Part shown: positions 22,259-34,800 of the stretch, piece after piece
Layout: the number at the start of each line of letters is the position of its first letter
Position numbering within the stretch: position 1 is the first letter of the stretch
Origin: Clusia tigrina
Taxonomy: Eukaryota > Arthropoda > Insecta > Diptera > Clusiidae
Direction of reading: 5' to 3'
Length of the DNA: 64,000 nt
Assembly: GCA_920105625.2 (NCBI GenBank)
Contig: OV050033.1
Coordinates: forward strand, 57,483,280 to 57,547,279
The notes under the pieces: model-generated
Databases searched by the model: none
Told to the model about the DNA's origin: nothing
The model's input: only the letters and a program-made list of their open reading frames with translations
Translations under genes and position numbers: made by a program

Positions 22259-25200
22259 TTAATGAACTCGCATATACCCATTACCTCTCTTATCGACGTT
22301 GTAACTCTTCTCTCTTGCAAACCGGCACATTAACAGCCAAATTACGACGGCCAGTGGCACGGTCAGTGCCACCAAAATCCACAGGAGTATAAAATTAGCC
22401 CTTCCGAATGCCGTATTCGCCGAATTCACGCATTCGTATGCGTTGAACAGCTTACGTTCAAAGCCTGCATGGCATATACATGTATTCGGTAGCTGACAGT
22501 AACCATTGATGCAACCCTGTGTGATATTTTCCGAGTTCTCGCACACTGGTAAACATAGGTCCACACTTTCCGCTGCATGCAGCAAATATCCATCCAGACA
22601 CTCACACAGACCGTCAATGCAGCTACCATTGTAACATCTACTTATACAATCCCTCATGTTGATATCAGACCGCAACAATTGCCCTGACCGATTTTTCGAC
22701 ATATGCATTATGTCATCGATATCATCTTGTAATTCTACGCTTTCATCTGACTCACTTTCCCTTGATTCTGAGTGATCTTCGCTTAAGGGAATTCGATTCG
22801 GGTATCCTTCATGATCACCTTGATCACTTTCAGTATCGGCGACATCCTTTTCACTTACAGTAGTCGTCGAACTTGTGCAATCATCACAAGATTTCTCACA
22901 AATATTAAGACTAGATTTGGCGTAGCCTTCACTACATAAGCACTCGCCAGGCGTTACACATGTTCCGTTTCCACATCCTCCTCCACAGACTGGTTCACAA
23001 ACATTCTCAGTAGATTTCGAGTAACCAGAATTACATTCGCAGACTCCTGGAGATGCACAGACTGCATTCGGACATCCGCCCTCACAGACGGGTTCACAGA
23101 TATTCTCAGCAGATTTTGAGTATCCGGAATTACATTCACATACTCCTGGAGCCACACAACCCGCATTCGGACAGCCTCCTTCGCAGACGGGTTCACAGAT
23201 ATTCTCAGCAGATTTTTTGTATCCGGAATTGCACCCGCAGACTTCTGGAGACACACAAACCGCATTCGGACAGCCTCCTTCGCAGACGGGTTCACAATTA
23301 TTCTCAGCAGATTTTTTGTATCCGGAATTACACTCGCAGACTCCTGGAGACACACACACCGCATTCGGACATCCTCGTTCACAGACAGGTTCACATATAT
23401 TCTCAGTAGATTTAGAGTATCCGGAATTACATTCGCAGACTCCTGGAGACGAACAGACAGCATTCGGACATCCTCCATCACAAACGGGTTCACAGATATT
23501 CTCAGCAGATTTAAAGTATCCCGAATTACATTCACATATTTCTGGAGCCACACAAACCGCATTCGGACAGCCTCCTTCGCAGACGGGTTCACAGATATTC
23601 TGACGAGATTTTGAGTATCCGGAATTACATTCACAGACCCCTGGAGACGAACAGACTGCATTCGGACATCCTCCATCACAAACGGGTTCACAGATATTCT
23701 CAGCAGATTTTGAGTATCCGGAATTACACTCGCAGACTCCTGGAGACACACACACTGCATTCGGACATCCTTCTTCGCAGACGGGTTCACAGATATTCTC
23801 AGTAGATTTAGAATATCCGTTATCACATTCACAGACTCCTGGAGCCACACAAACCGCATTCGGACAGCCTCCTTCGCAGACGGGTTCACAGATATTCTCA
23901 GTAGATTTTCTGTATCCGGAATTACATTCACAGACTCCTGGAGACGCACAGACTGCATTCCGACATCCTCCATCACAGACAGGTTCACAAATATTCACAG
24001 CAGATTTTGAGTATCCGGAATTGCACTCGCAGACTCCTGGAGACACACACACCGCATTCGGACATCCTCCATCACAAACAGGTTCACAGATATCCTCAGC
24101 AGATTTTGAGTATCCGGAATTGCACTCGCAGACTCCTGGAGACACACATACCGCATTCGGACATCCTCCTTCACATACGGGTTCACAGATATTTTCAGCA
24201 GATTTTGAGAATCCAGAATAACATTCACAGACTCCTGGAGCCACACACACCGCATTCGAACAGCTTCCGTCACAGACGGGTTCACAAATTTTCTCAGCAG
24301 ATTTTGAGTATCCGGAATTACACTCGCAGAATCCTGGTGACGCACATACCGCATTCGGACAGCCTCCTTCGCAGACGGGTTCACAGATATTCTCAGCAGA
24401 TTTTGAGTATCCAGAAATGCACTCGCAGAATCCTGGAGACACACACATCGCATTCGGACATCCTCCATCACAGACGGGTTCACAAACATTCTCAGCAGAT
24501 TTAGAGTATCCGGAAATGCACTCGCAGACTCCTGGAGACACACACACTGCATTAGAACATCCGCCTTCACAGACAGGTTCACAAATTTTCTCAGCAGATT
24601 TGGAATATCCGGTATTACATTCACAGACTCCTGGAGACGCACAGACTGCATTCGGACATCCTCCATCACAGACAGGTTCACAAATATTCACAGCAGATTT
24701 TGAGTATCCGGAACTGCACTCGCAGACTCCTGGAGACACACACACCGCATTCGGACATCCTCCATCACAAACAGGTTCACAGATATTCTCAGCAGATTTT
24801 GAGTATCCGGAATTACATTCACAGACTCCTGGAGAAATACAGACTGCATTCGGACATCCGCCTTCACAGACGGGCTCGCAAATTTTCTCAGCAGATTTAG
24901 AATATCTGGAATTACATTCACAGACTCCTGGAGCCACACAAGCCGCATTCGGACAGCCTCCTTCACATACGGGTTCACAGATATCCTCAGCAGATTTTGA
25001 GTATCCGGAATTGCAGTCGCAGACTCCTGGAGACACACATACCGCATTCTGACATCCTCCTTCACATTCGGGTTCACAGATATTTTCAGCAGATTTTGAG
25101 AATCCAGAATAACATTCACAGACTCCTGGAGCCACACACACCGCATTCGCACATCCTCCCCCACAGACGGGTTCACAGATATCCTCAGCAGATTTTGAGT

Positions 25201-26384
25201 ATCCGGAATTGCACTCGCAGACTCCTGGAGACACACATACCGCATTCGGACATCCTCCTTCACAGACGGGTTCACAGATATTTTCAGCAGATTTTGAGAA
25301 TCCAGAGTTACATTCAAAGACTCCTGGAGCCACACACACCGCATTCGGACATCCTCCGTCACAGACGGGTTCACATATATCCTCAGCAGATTTTGAGTAT
25401 CCGGAATTGCACTCGCAGACTCCTGGAGACGCACAGATTGCATTCGGACATCCTTTTTCACAGACGGGTTCACATACATTCTCTGCAGATTTAAAGTATC
25501 CGGAATTACACTCGCAGACTCCTGGAGACGCACAGAATGCATTCGTACATCCTCCTCTACAGACTGGGTTGCATTCATATTGGCTGACGTTGGCATAGCC
25601 GGGGTTGCATACACACACATTAGGACGTTCGCACTTGCCATGCTGACATCCCTTCTCACAAAATGGTTCACAAGAACCGGATGCGTTCATTCGGTATCCT
25701 TCATTACAGGAACAAACGTGAGGTGCTGAACAGTAACCGAATTCACAAGTCTGCTCACAAATTGGTTCGCACTTTTCCGCACTGGCATTGAGTGTGTAAC
25801 CATCATGGCAAGCGCATTTATTGGGTGACTCACAGTACCCGTTCGTGCAACTTTTTTCGCAAACCGGCTTACATACGCCTGTATCGTCGAGCTGATAATT
25901 CGAGAAGCAGGTACACTTGCCCGGAGCACTGCAGAAACCATGCTCACAGGCACCGCATTCGGGAAGACAACTGGAAATAGTCAAAATTTAATTGGCAATT
26001 GAGAAAGGAGCAATGATGCAAATTGTACCGAAACTGAGTGAAGGGTTTGTAACCTGGCAAACAGGCACACTTATTCGGAGAGATGCACTTGCTATTTACG
26101 CAAGCCTCATCGCAATCTGGCAAGCATTTGTTCTGGAATTTTTTATACCCGGGACAGCAGAATTTGATAGCTCTGCGTTCGTATTTAGTCTGTAGTTAAA
26201 AAAAAAAATTATTAGGTAACTTTTTTCTTATACTGATGCAGCAAAACAATCTCACCGTCCATTTCGTTTTGCCATCCTTGTCCTTTATTTGCACCTTCTT
26301 TGGTAGGACCGATAATTTGGTGCATATCTGAGACATTGCCTCAGTAGCCAGTACAATGGAAATTATAATTTGAAACAGGAGCAT
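22259..26384 (-). CDS. Giant NimC/Eater-like receptor, about 33 NIM repeats (1333 aa)
   Basis: Three exons fit in phase: 26384-26256, 26189-26029 and 25970-22259 (introns of 66 and 58 bp; donors GTGAGA and GTACAA, acceptors CTACAG and TTCCAG). Exon 1 gives the signal peptide (MLLFQIIISIVLATEAMSQ) and a CxxLSVLPKK leader. Exon 2 gives CCPGYKKF and the first NIM. Exon 3 gives four diverse NIMs, then 27 near-identical 33-residue units (consensus core CxGGCPNAVCVSPGVCECNS), an acidic Ser/Asp/Glu linker, two more NIM-like repeats, a transmembrane helix (about FILLWILVALTVPLAVVIWL) and a tail of about 25 residues. Many short EGF-like repeats on a single-pass anchor recall Drosophila Eater and NimC1, which bind bacteria on plasmatocytes. 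The repeat homogeneity is this gene's hallmark. Orthology to eater is not shown. Confidence 0.9.
22895..25567 (-). repeat. 27 tandem 99-bp coding units (homogenised NIM array)
   Basis: Every unit is exactly 33 codons, from PVC to ICE, so there are 2673 bp without an indel. Most units differ at only a few positions: E/D after the third residue, V/A/S before S/A-PG, N/D near the end. The unit starting near 25369 has Phe in place of the fifth cysteine (GVFECN). Because the unit is a multiple of three without stops, five other frames also stay open for long stretches; these are not genes. Confidence 0.95.
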
Positions 26385-28380
26385 TTTAGACGCGTTCGAA
26401 CCGTGCAATTCGTTTCAGAGTTTAAGTTAGACTGCGTTTATGCGCCCCTATTCAAATCTCATAACTTGCAAAACATTAGCGAAAACTCTTTCCGCACTAA
26501 GCTGTGGTGGTAGCCGTAGTATTTGTTTGCTTTCACATCCGTTCCCGATATTATTTTGCTTTGACGTCTTATCACTTATAACGACTGTTCGCTCAAGCGA
26601 CTGGCCACCAAGGAGTAAGGAGTACACTGAGCGAGTACAGACAGAGAGACCTCATTTTCAGTCGAAGGCGTTTGTGCAATCTTCTATTACTCAGTTAGCC
26701 GGTGGCCGCAGCTGTCGATGCTGTTCCGCAAAATTCGCTCCTTCGATATTAGTTTACAGCCACATGAATGGATCGGCATTGTTTCGAATTATGCGATAAT
26801 TTTCTCATTTTTTTTTTCTTAGTATTTGTATGTGGCATTATTGATTTTTTTCTGTGAGCAATTGGAAACAAAGGCTAATTAAGATGTTATATTATTGGAA
26901 ACTGAGCTGTTTGATATTTAAGATGACGGAACGCAAATATTCCTACTGTAGGGTGAGGTAGAATCTAAAATGATTAGAACTGTAGTGAAAAATGGAAAGA
27001 GAAGCTAGGAATTTTCATATATGTATATGCTCAGCTCTATCCATGGCTAAAATTAAACTCCATCTTACCACTAAGAGCAGTTGAGCTGTCCCTATAAGCA
27101 AAAATTATAAGTAAGTAAGAAAAATGTAAGACAGGTGGACTGACCTGTAAGGACAGAGAACAATGAAGTTCTAGTTTCGTTAGAAGTGACTATCACGTTC
27201 CAGATAGACTTATTTTGAGGGAGCTAAAGAAGTCTCTGAAATCTCTCTCTTTTAGATTTCTAAGGTTTCTGCATAACTAGTTCCCTAAGTGCGTTTTGCA
27301 TTGAGAGATAAGTGCCGCAAATTCAGGGAAAAGCCCGGTAATACCCCAAAAATTTTTCTACAGGTCCCAGGTTAATAACACATCCCCTACATCGTTGGTG
27401 TGTTCCCAACGACCGGAAAATGTGCATCAACTAACACTATCTTGAGGATGCAAAACGTTCTTAGGTAGCAGAGCAGTCCTGTGGTGTAGCCAGAAAGGCT
27501 TAAAGTGCCATGAACAACATGTGAACTGATCAACTACGCAACCTCAATAGGAATTCCATCACCTCAATAATCTCTACGCTTCCAGGATACTACTTAATTG
27601 GTAGACGTGTTGAAAGACAAGGGTTGCCATTCAATAACTTCGGTTGCAGCTCCGCATCTGAGGCAGAAACCGCTGTTCCTTTTATGTGTCACTGTCCTTC
27701 GATAGAGACAGAAATTCCTTGGCTCTCCTTTCCGTACTGATTTGAATGAACTATTATCCGTAAATAGCGAGAACATAACCAGAATCCCATCGGAGTCACA
27801 ATGATGATCTACACGGTAAATTGGGGAGTCGCGTCATTTTATATGCTTTCACAGTGAGCCTTTAATTGGGTTTAAGTGAACTGTCATGAAGAAGGTTCTC
27901 AATTATTCTAAAATAATCACACCAGCACAAAAGAGCGCGGAGAGATTTCTTGTTAGAAATTCTTCGATTCAACTGAGAAACAATCAAAACGGTGTTTAAT
28001 TGTCTCATCATTTTCGTTGCCTGTACAATTTAGTGATAGTTTAAAGGACAGTTTTCCACGATTGTAGTAGTATCGCTCTTTAAGCGTGTCATATTAAATC
28101 GTTTACTGAAAACCAATTTGGGAGTAATACAAGATAGAATTCAGACGTCGAGAAGAGGAGTTACAAGGATCATAAGAATGTGTTCCGTGTCGCCTTCCGC
28201 TAAATCATTCTGTATACCCTTTTTCTTTAAAAATTTATTAATAACTTCTTTTGGTCTCTGGTACAATTCTGGCAAGATTAAAATTCTGATATGTATTTCG
28301 ATATTGCCGGGTCCAGTACTTGTTTCTACATAAGCCGGACCAACAGATTATATTTTCAGTAGCCTAGAAGAAGCCCAGTT

Positions 28381-28450
28381 CCTGGTGATTGGTTACCAGC
28401 CACTGGTGTTTGGTTGCTGTCACTTGGTTACTGTCACTTGGTTACTGCTC
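28381..28450. repeat. Short tandem repeat, 17-bp unit
   Basis: About four copies of a unit like GTCACTTGGTTACT with variation. Confidence 0.6.
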
Positions 28451-30393
28451 TGCTGATCTAAGCATTTGCTACGCTCTCCTTCGCTTAGATTAAATACAAT
28501 TAAATATAAGAGTAAGAGTAAAATATAAAAGTTAATCCTTGGGAACTACGAGTTTAACAAACTTTAATTATAACTTCACAGTAAATTTTTTGCTATACAT
28601 ACTCCACATCAATCAAGCTATAGACCTGAATGTACTTTCTAATTGCAAATTGCCAACTCTCTGTATTTATCGATAGGCTTTTCTTTCCGCGGTTGTTGTT
28701 TTAATTTAGTTTACATTTGGTTTTCTCTCACAATATTTATTTATGTTATTGCAATATTGATCCTATTTTTATAAACTTCAGGGTCCGTCACAGTTCACAT
28801 GATTGCCATTTTGATATCACAATGACGAACCCTGTACACGCGCAATGCCAGCACCATAGAGGCTCTATTTATGGCGCCTTTCTTGATTTTTTCCTAATTA
28901 TTTATTTACTTGGCGCATTGGTCACTTTATTCTAATACTCGTACCAGTCCTTATCGCTCTGTGTAGCCGACTCTAGAGTGTGCGGTTTCTTTTACAATAT
29001 TATCACAATAGTTCGCACAGAAATCGTAAGTACAGCATGCTGAACGCTGAGAATATCGCAAAGTTTATTCACTTCTTTAGAGGCGGCTGACTTCGGTGTT
29101 TCATTATGTTTTTGATTATAAAATATTTATAGACACGCATATATTCGTCATGAAACCTTGACATTGAAGATATTGAGTCATTATGATTCACATGTGCGCG
29201 AGCATGTTAGCGTAGAGAACGATGTTTGGATATTAAGTATGCAGAGAGCACATTTCCATTGTAATCAGAGGATTTTTAAATAATTAAGCGATGCTTGTGA
29301 AGAAAACTGCCACTGACAACTCATGTTTTTGTCTGCCTCATGAATGTTCGAAATATTAAAACACAATATTACTTGAAATATTTCACACAGGATGCAGAAT
29401 ATTTAGAGACAATGCAGGAAAATATCGATTAAACTATTCACCTCTGCTACCTACGGGCTCGCATACTCGTTTAAAGTCTCTCTGTCACATTTTTCAGTGA
29501 CACTCCAGCAACTCAGATGGGAAATTCCTTCTTGGCTAGAACAAAATAGATAATTTTTGAAGCAATATCAAACTAAAACACTTATAATATGGTCATAAAT
29601 AGTACCATTCTGTTTTGATTAGATTATGTAAAAGATTGTGTGTATAAATATATATGCTTACTAGTTATATACTCACTAAGCGAGTAATAATAATAGTTAC
29701 TCCTTCTAATGTATATGAGAGTAAGATAAAAAAAGTACCAGAATGTAGGATATCTCCGGTAATATGCAATTCATGAAATGTGTAACCAATCGAGGTTCCA
29801 AAATTGTGCAGAAATCATCGCCGATGCAGTGTGAGAATATTGTACTGAATGGTCACTAAATGCATATCCTTGCGAAGCTGCCAATGTAGTCTCCACATTA
29901 CTTACCTTGTTTATACTTAAAGCAACTTTCAAGGAAAAAATTTAAATAATTGCTTCTGAATGCTGTGTGAGATTTCGTGGATATCTCCTGGCAACCTGAG
30001 TGTTATGTAATGTGATACATTCTCTGATCGCCAAAATAATTTCCAAACCGGCTAGGGACGCTGATTAACTGTATTGCATATAATTATTGGTGTGGTTGAA
30101 TCCATTGAAGTACATTGCTTTGATAATCTGTGATATACAAAATAAAGTTTCTAACATAAATGAACACTCCAATAGCTGAGGCGCAGTCTCAACACATGTT
30201 GTGTTATACTTTGTTAGTATTTTTAAATGAAATTAATTAAATTAGTGGTTTTTATGAAACTATATAATTTTTTTATATTATTGGTTGAAGGGTTATTTAG
30301 CAGCTCGCTGGGAATTTTGTCCGAAAGAAGATTGCTCCTCACAATATGTAAGTGCTGGCATTCGTCCAAAAGTGGTTTATTGAAACTGATTGT

Positions 30394-30880
30394 CTATTGC
30401 AGAAATGGCAATTCGGCGTGCCTGATCCATCTAGCAGGTGTTCGTGGCCAAATCTGCCCTATTCTTCGAATAGACGGACTGATCTCGGACCAATTGAGAT
30501 GTGTTGGGTAGTTAGGGCAAAGTCTCAATGGGTTGTTTGAAGCATAATGGTGTACGTAGTCAGCCCAAGATCTGTATTGTATTTGGAGCATATATTCATA
30601 TATATATAGCGGTGTATGTCTTTTTTTTCTATGGTGCTGAAAGTGTAAGTTGGAGTCCTTCGGGTAATATTGGCCATAGCGTCAGCATATTCGTGTCCGC
30701 GAATACCGGAATAACTGGGAATCCACAAATATTCAGATTTTTTTGTTGAATTTTATAAGTTTATCTCGGATTTTAAAGCAAATTAAAAATTTACTCCTGG
30801 CTTTGGCTGATAGGGTAATTGCGTTGTAGATTGCTGTTAGCTCTGCAGTGAATGCAGAGCAATGGTTGCCGAGTAGACCA
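30394..30880 (-). mobile_element. LINE RNase H remnant
   Basis: On the minus strand, in shifting frames, the sequence shows FTAELTAIYNAI (RNase H active-site region, FTAEL.AI) and downstream WIPSYSGIRGHEYADAMA, matching the W.PSH.GI.GNE.AD motif. Typical of RNase H-bearing insect LINEs (I/R1/Loa type). Broken by frameshifts. Confidence 0.6.
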
Positions 30881-31303
30881 ATGCTTAATAGAGAATCTAT
30901 GTAAATAATATATACTACATATATACAATAGTGACACTACCACTTCAATATAATTTAATTTTTATGATAGATTCGATATCATCGCTTTCCAAACCTGTTC
31001 ACTTACATAGGAAACCTGAGTTGCCTTTTTCTGAACAATACACGCTGATATGAAAATATTGAAGCATAGTTTTCGGCTGCTCTGTGCTCCGGCTACTATG
31101 CAGCCCTTTTCAAACTATGTAAATAGAAAGTAGTGTTTCTCAAACTGTGATAAAGAACTGCATAAACTGCTGCATGTAAAAAAAGTAAAGTAAAAGCGTT
31201 TTGATCTTTGATGTCAACTTCGCGCCACACGATAATTAGCGCAACATTTGGCACAGCCATTGACTTGAATACTGCACCCGTTTTATCAGCATTAGAATAA
31301 AAG

Positions 31304-31311
31304 TATATAAG
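31304..31311 (+). promoter_or_regulatory. TATA box, candidate promoter of the 17-NIM receptor
   Basis: TATATAAG with a TTATCA (GATA-factor type) site about 20 bases upstream at 31283-31288. Transcription would start near 31335, followed by a possible leader exon ending at 31447 (CTT|GTGAGT) and spliced to 31834 (TTACAG), 14 bases before the start codon. Inference only. Confidence 0.4.
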
Positions 31312-31847
31312 CTTTTCTTCTCCCTGATTTAAATATAATTAAGTGCCTTAAAAACACCTCATCAGCACCAATTAAGAAGCCATGAAGACAGTATTGGAAC
31401 AGCTTTGTGTACTTCGCATCAGAAAGAACGCTAGTCAAGTGCCACTTGTGAGTGCAATCTCATATCACTCGCGTTTGTGAGGAGGAGTTCAATGAATTTT
31501 TGCCTTTACTGACCGCAATGAAGAGATTTTATATACATACATAGTTGTTTTAATTAACTTTTTGCCATAATTTTATTTGTTTATTTCTGTGATAGCCAGC
31601 GGTGATAAGCGAGTAGCAATAGCTTCCAGCTGCATCATCCAAGAGATGCTGCTGCAATTGCTTTCGATTACTTTATTGTTTAATTGTTATTTGTTCATCA
31701 ACGTGTGCGGTTGTTGTGCTGAACTCTAATTGAAGAGATTATTGCAAAATATTTTTTTGAAATTATCAAACAAATTGCACCACGGGATCAGTGCTGCAGA
31801 ATTAGACCAATAAAATATTATAATTAATTACAGGTTGAAAGCTCAAA

Positions 31848-34800
31848 ATGCTGAAATGTATAGCATTTTACGTGTTTTTAATAGTGCAAATAAGTGTCGT
31901 GTTAATGTGTGTGGAAAGAGTGCCGTGAGTACCAGGAAGATTGAACAAAAATGTCTACTTAATTGTTTGCGTCTGGTCTTTGCATGTAAAGGAATAAATC
32001 CATTATATACAGAGCGGATAGGGTTTCATACACCCTAAGTCGCTAGAGTTCGAAAAGATTTTTTTAAATTGTTAATTAATTTAAAAATATTTTGTAAAGT
32101 TAAAAATTTTATGTTATTTATATGTGTAGTCCTTTTAAATAGTACTGAACTTAAGTAAAAGTCCTTTGAATGACTTCAATAGTCAAGATCAATAGAAGAT
32201 TCCAACTCATGTTGTTAAATATGAAACAGATTTGTTTGTTGTGCTGGTCTTATCTTTGCCCTGGACTCTGGCATTTTTTGGAAGTTTTAAAACTCTTGAA
32301 ATATATGACGATATTTCGCAGAATTTTCATGAAAGGCGATTGCTTACTTAATGACATTTACAACAATTAAATAATTTACTCAATTGAAGAAGAGCATGCA
32401 AAAATCATGGTTTAAAAAACAACATTATATAAAATCATAGAATAATAATAATAATTATTATTATTATGGATTTAATATCATAATAATATCATAGAATAAT
32501 TTTCATGGGTTTAATTTCAATGAATTTATCGCTTTGAAGATCTGTGGAATATTGTCCAGTCATGACACCACTCGAAATATAAATCTATACAAATTCAGAT
32601 GATACATGAAAATAATCAGTTCTGGATTCCTTTTGCGGTCCCACAATTTCACACTCTTTAATTACCTGACGCTCTAATTGAGGTTTATGTTTTATACATA
32701 TACATATACATCATACGTATTATACATATTATACATGATGGATCGCAGTGCTACTATAAAACAATGAGCAGCACCACACCCCCTCGAAATATATACAAGA
32801 TATCAATCAAAGTTGCCAGCATACAAAACAGGAGTTTGAAATTTTGTGATCAAGTGGGCCACTCCCACTTTCTTGTACAATTCAGCAATATGAACATTTT
32901 TCCTTCAAATAATTTCAGTACTCAATTATAAGGATTCAATAAACCCATGGTTTAAAAAAGTATCTCAATATCGGACTAATCCAGATTTATCCTTCTTTAT
33001 TGTGTTTTAACTGTAGTAAAAGATGTTGTGTAATTGGTACTGACTTTGACTCCTAGCTATACACTCCACTGCTCCTCCCCAGTCTCCGCGCTGCATATGA
33101 AGTGATTCACTGTAGTCTCTGCTAAACCTCAGACAATTATTTATTGTCTTATAAATAGCACACCACATCACTCATTCATATTCCTGCTGTATCTCCACTT
33201 TCTTATAACCACATAGTGTCCTTATCTGTATTGTTCTTGAATATGAGAACTTTATGGACGTTTGTCTTTCGCATTTGTTTGACTAATTAATCACTTTCTG
33301 GTCACCCTGAGTCACAAGGCAAAGTTCTCCAAAATTAAAAATACACAATAACAATGTAATCTCCGCTACTAATATCCGTATTTACATCTTTCGAGAACCG
33401 TTTAATTCGCACATTTCTCTAATCAGTTTGTTTCTTTGTAGGCAAACAAAAATGCGGGTTGTTTTGGTAACAATGCGTAAGTTTCCTGTGGATGGCAATT
33501 GCACGGGCATAGAGTGCGGCGGACCAGAACACAATCCGTTAGTGCTGCGCACAGTTCGAGAGGTAAGCCCAGATTATTCCACGTACTTGCACAATTTGTA
33601 ATACGTAGTTAACATTTGAATTTGTAGACGTATATAGAGATGACAGAAGTCTGCTGCGAGGGCTATGAACTATCTATGGAAACCGGGTACTTACAAATTT
33701 ATATATTTTGTCATCAAACAATCCTCTCCACATACAAATATCAGGGTTCTGTAAAGTTTCGAAGAAAGAGAGAAAACATTTCTTAAAAAGAAATGAATCA
33801 GCAATCAAACCCAGTATACTGCGCCTCTATCTCTGAGAAACTCCAGGGGACAAATCGTGATTACATTTATTTTTGGAGACAATTCATTTAAAGATTTGTT
33901 GCTTTGTCTCTTCTCGAGTAACTATAATGACCGAAATAATTTGTTAGAGACCCTGAAATTATGTTCCAATGCATGCAAGAACCTTTCATCTCCGAGTCTA
34001 TGGCTATGATTGTCCAAAATTGCATAGGGAACATTCCACTGATCGTCAGTTATAGTCTGAGAATAAAATACTTAATAATTGTATCTCAAGTATCATTACA
34101 ATCGCGTGTAGTGTATTGGAGAGAGCTAGTCGTGGCAACACATTGGACTAAGTGATATCTTTTTCGAACCACATCATCCCACCTCAAACTTTGATGTCGT
34201 TTTTCAAAACATTGAACAAATATACTCACATATAACATATTTTCCCCATATTTTCCCTCACTTCGTTCTCTTAATCCTGTTTGATTTTGTGGAAGATTTT
34301 AATTACTCGTAGAGATATCAACTTTTAATTGGCTATTTTGATCTAAATTCTTAATCTCAAGGGAGTGCCTGCCTAGCTGTGTCGACTGTAAGACTGGCAG
34401 GTGCCTGTATCCGGACCTGTGCCACTGCGATAAGGGCTACAATAATATCTACAATAAGTCAGTTTGTGTACCGGAATGCAGCGAGCCGTGCATCAATGGC
34501 AACTGTACAGCGCCCGACGTCTGCAGCTGCAAAGAGGGCTATAGTTTTCGCAATGATAGCCGCACCGAATGCGAGACACATTGCAATGTGGACTGCACGA
34601 ATGGACGTTGCGACGGCTACGACAAGTGTTCATGTAATTTCGGCTACGAACGTAGTGACTCCTTGGGGAAATGTGTGCCCATTTGCGAGGAGGCCTGCGA
34701 AAATGGGAAGTGCAGTGGGCCGAATGAGTGCAGCTGCCACAGCGGTTATGAGCTACGTCTGGGCACTATTAGCAAATGTGATCCAATTTGCGCGAGTGGC

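Larger units (their letters stand above)
26385..31303. other. 4.9-kb intergenic region between divergent receptors
   Basis: No host gene is recognised. ORFs such as 26440-26799, 27594-27776 and 28717-28935 lack any domain. Contains a short tandem repeat at 28381-28450 and a LINE RNase H remnant at 30394-30880. The first few hundred bases should hold the promoter of the giant receptor. Confidence 0.55.

Noticed and set aside
22895..25567. CRISPR-like regular array
   Set aside because: The repeats are contiguous coding units without unique spacers, in a eukaryotic gene.
22954..25671. Long ORFs on both strands across the NIM array (up to 344 aa)
   Set aside because: They exist because a 99-bp stop-free unit is repeated in phase; they have no start context, domain or signal peptide.
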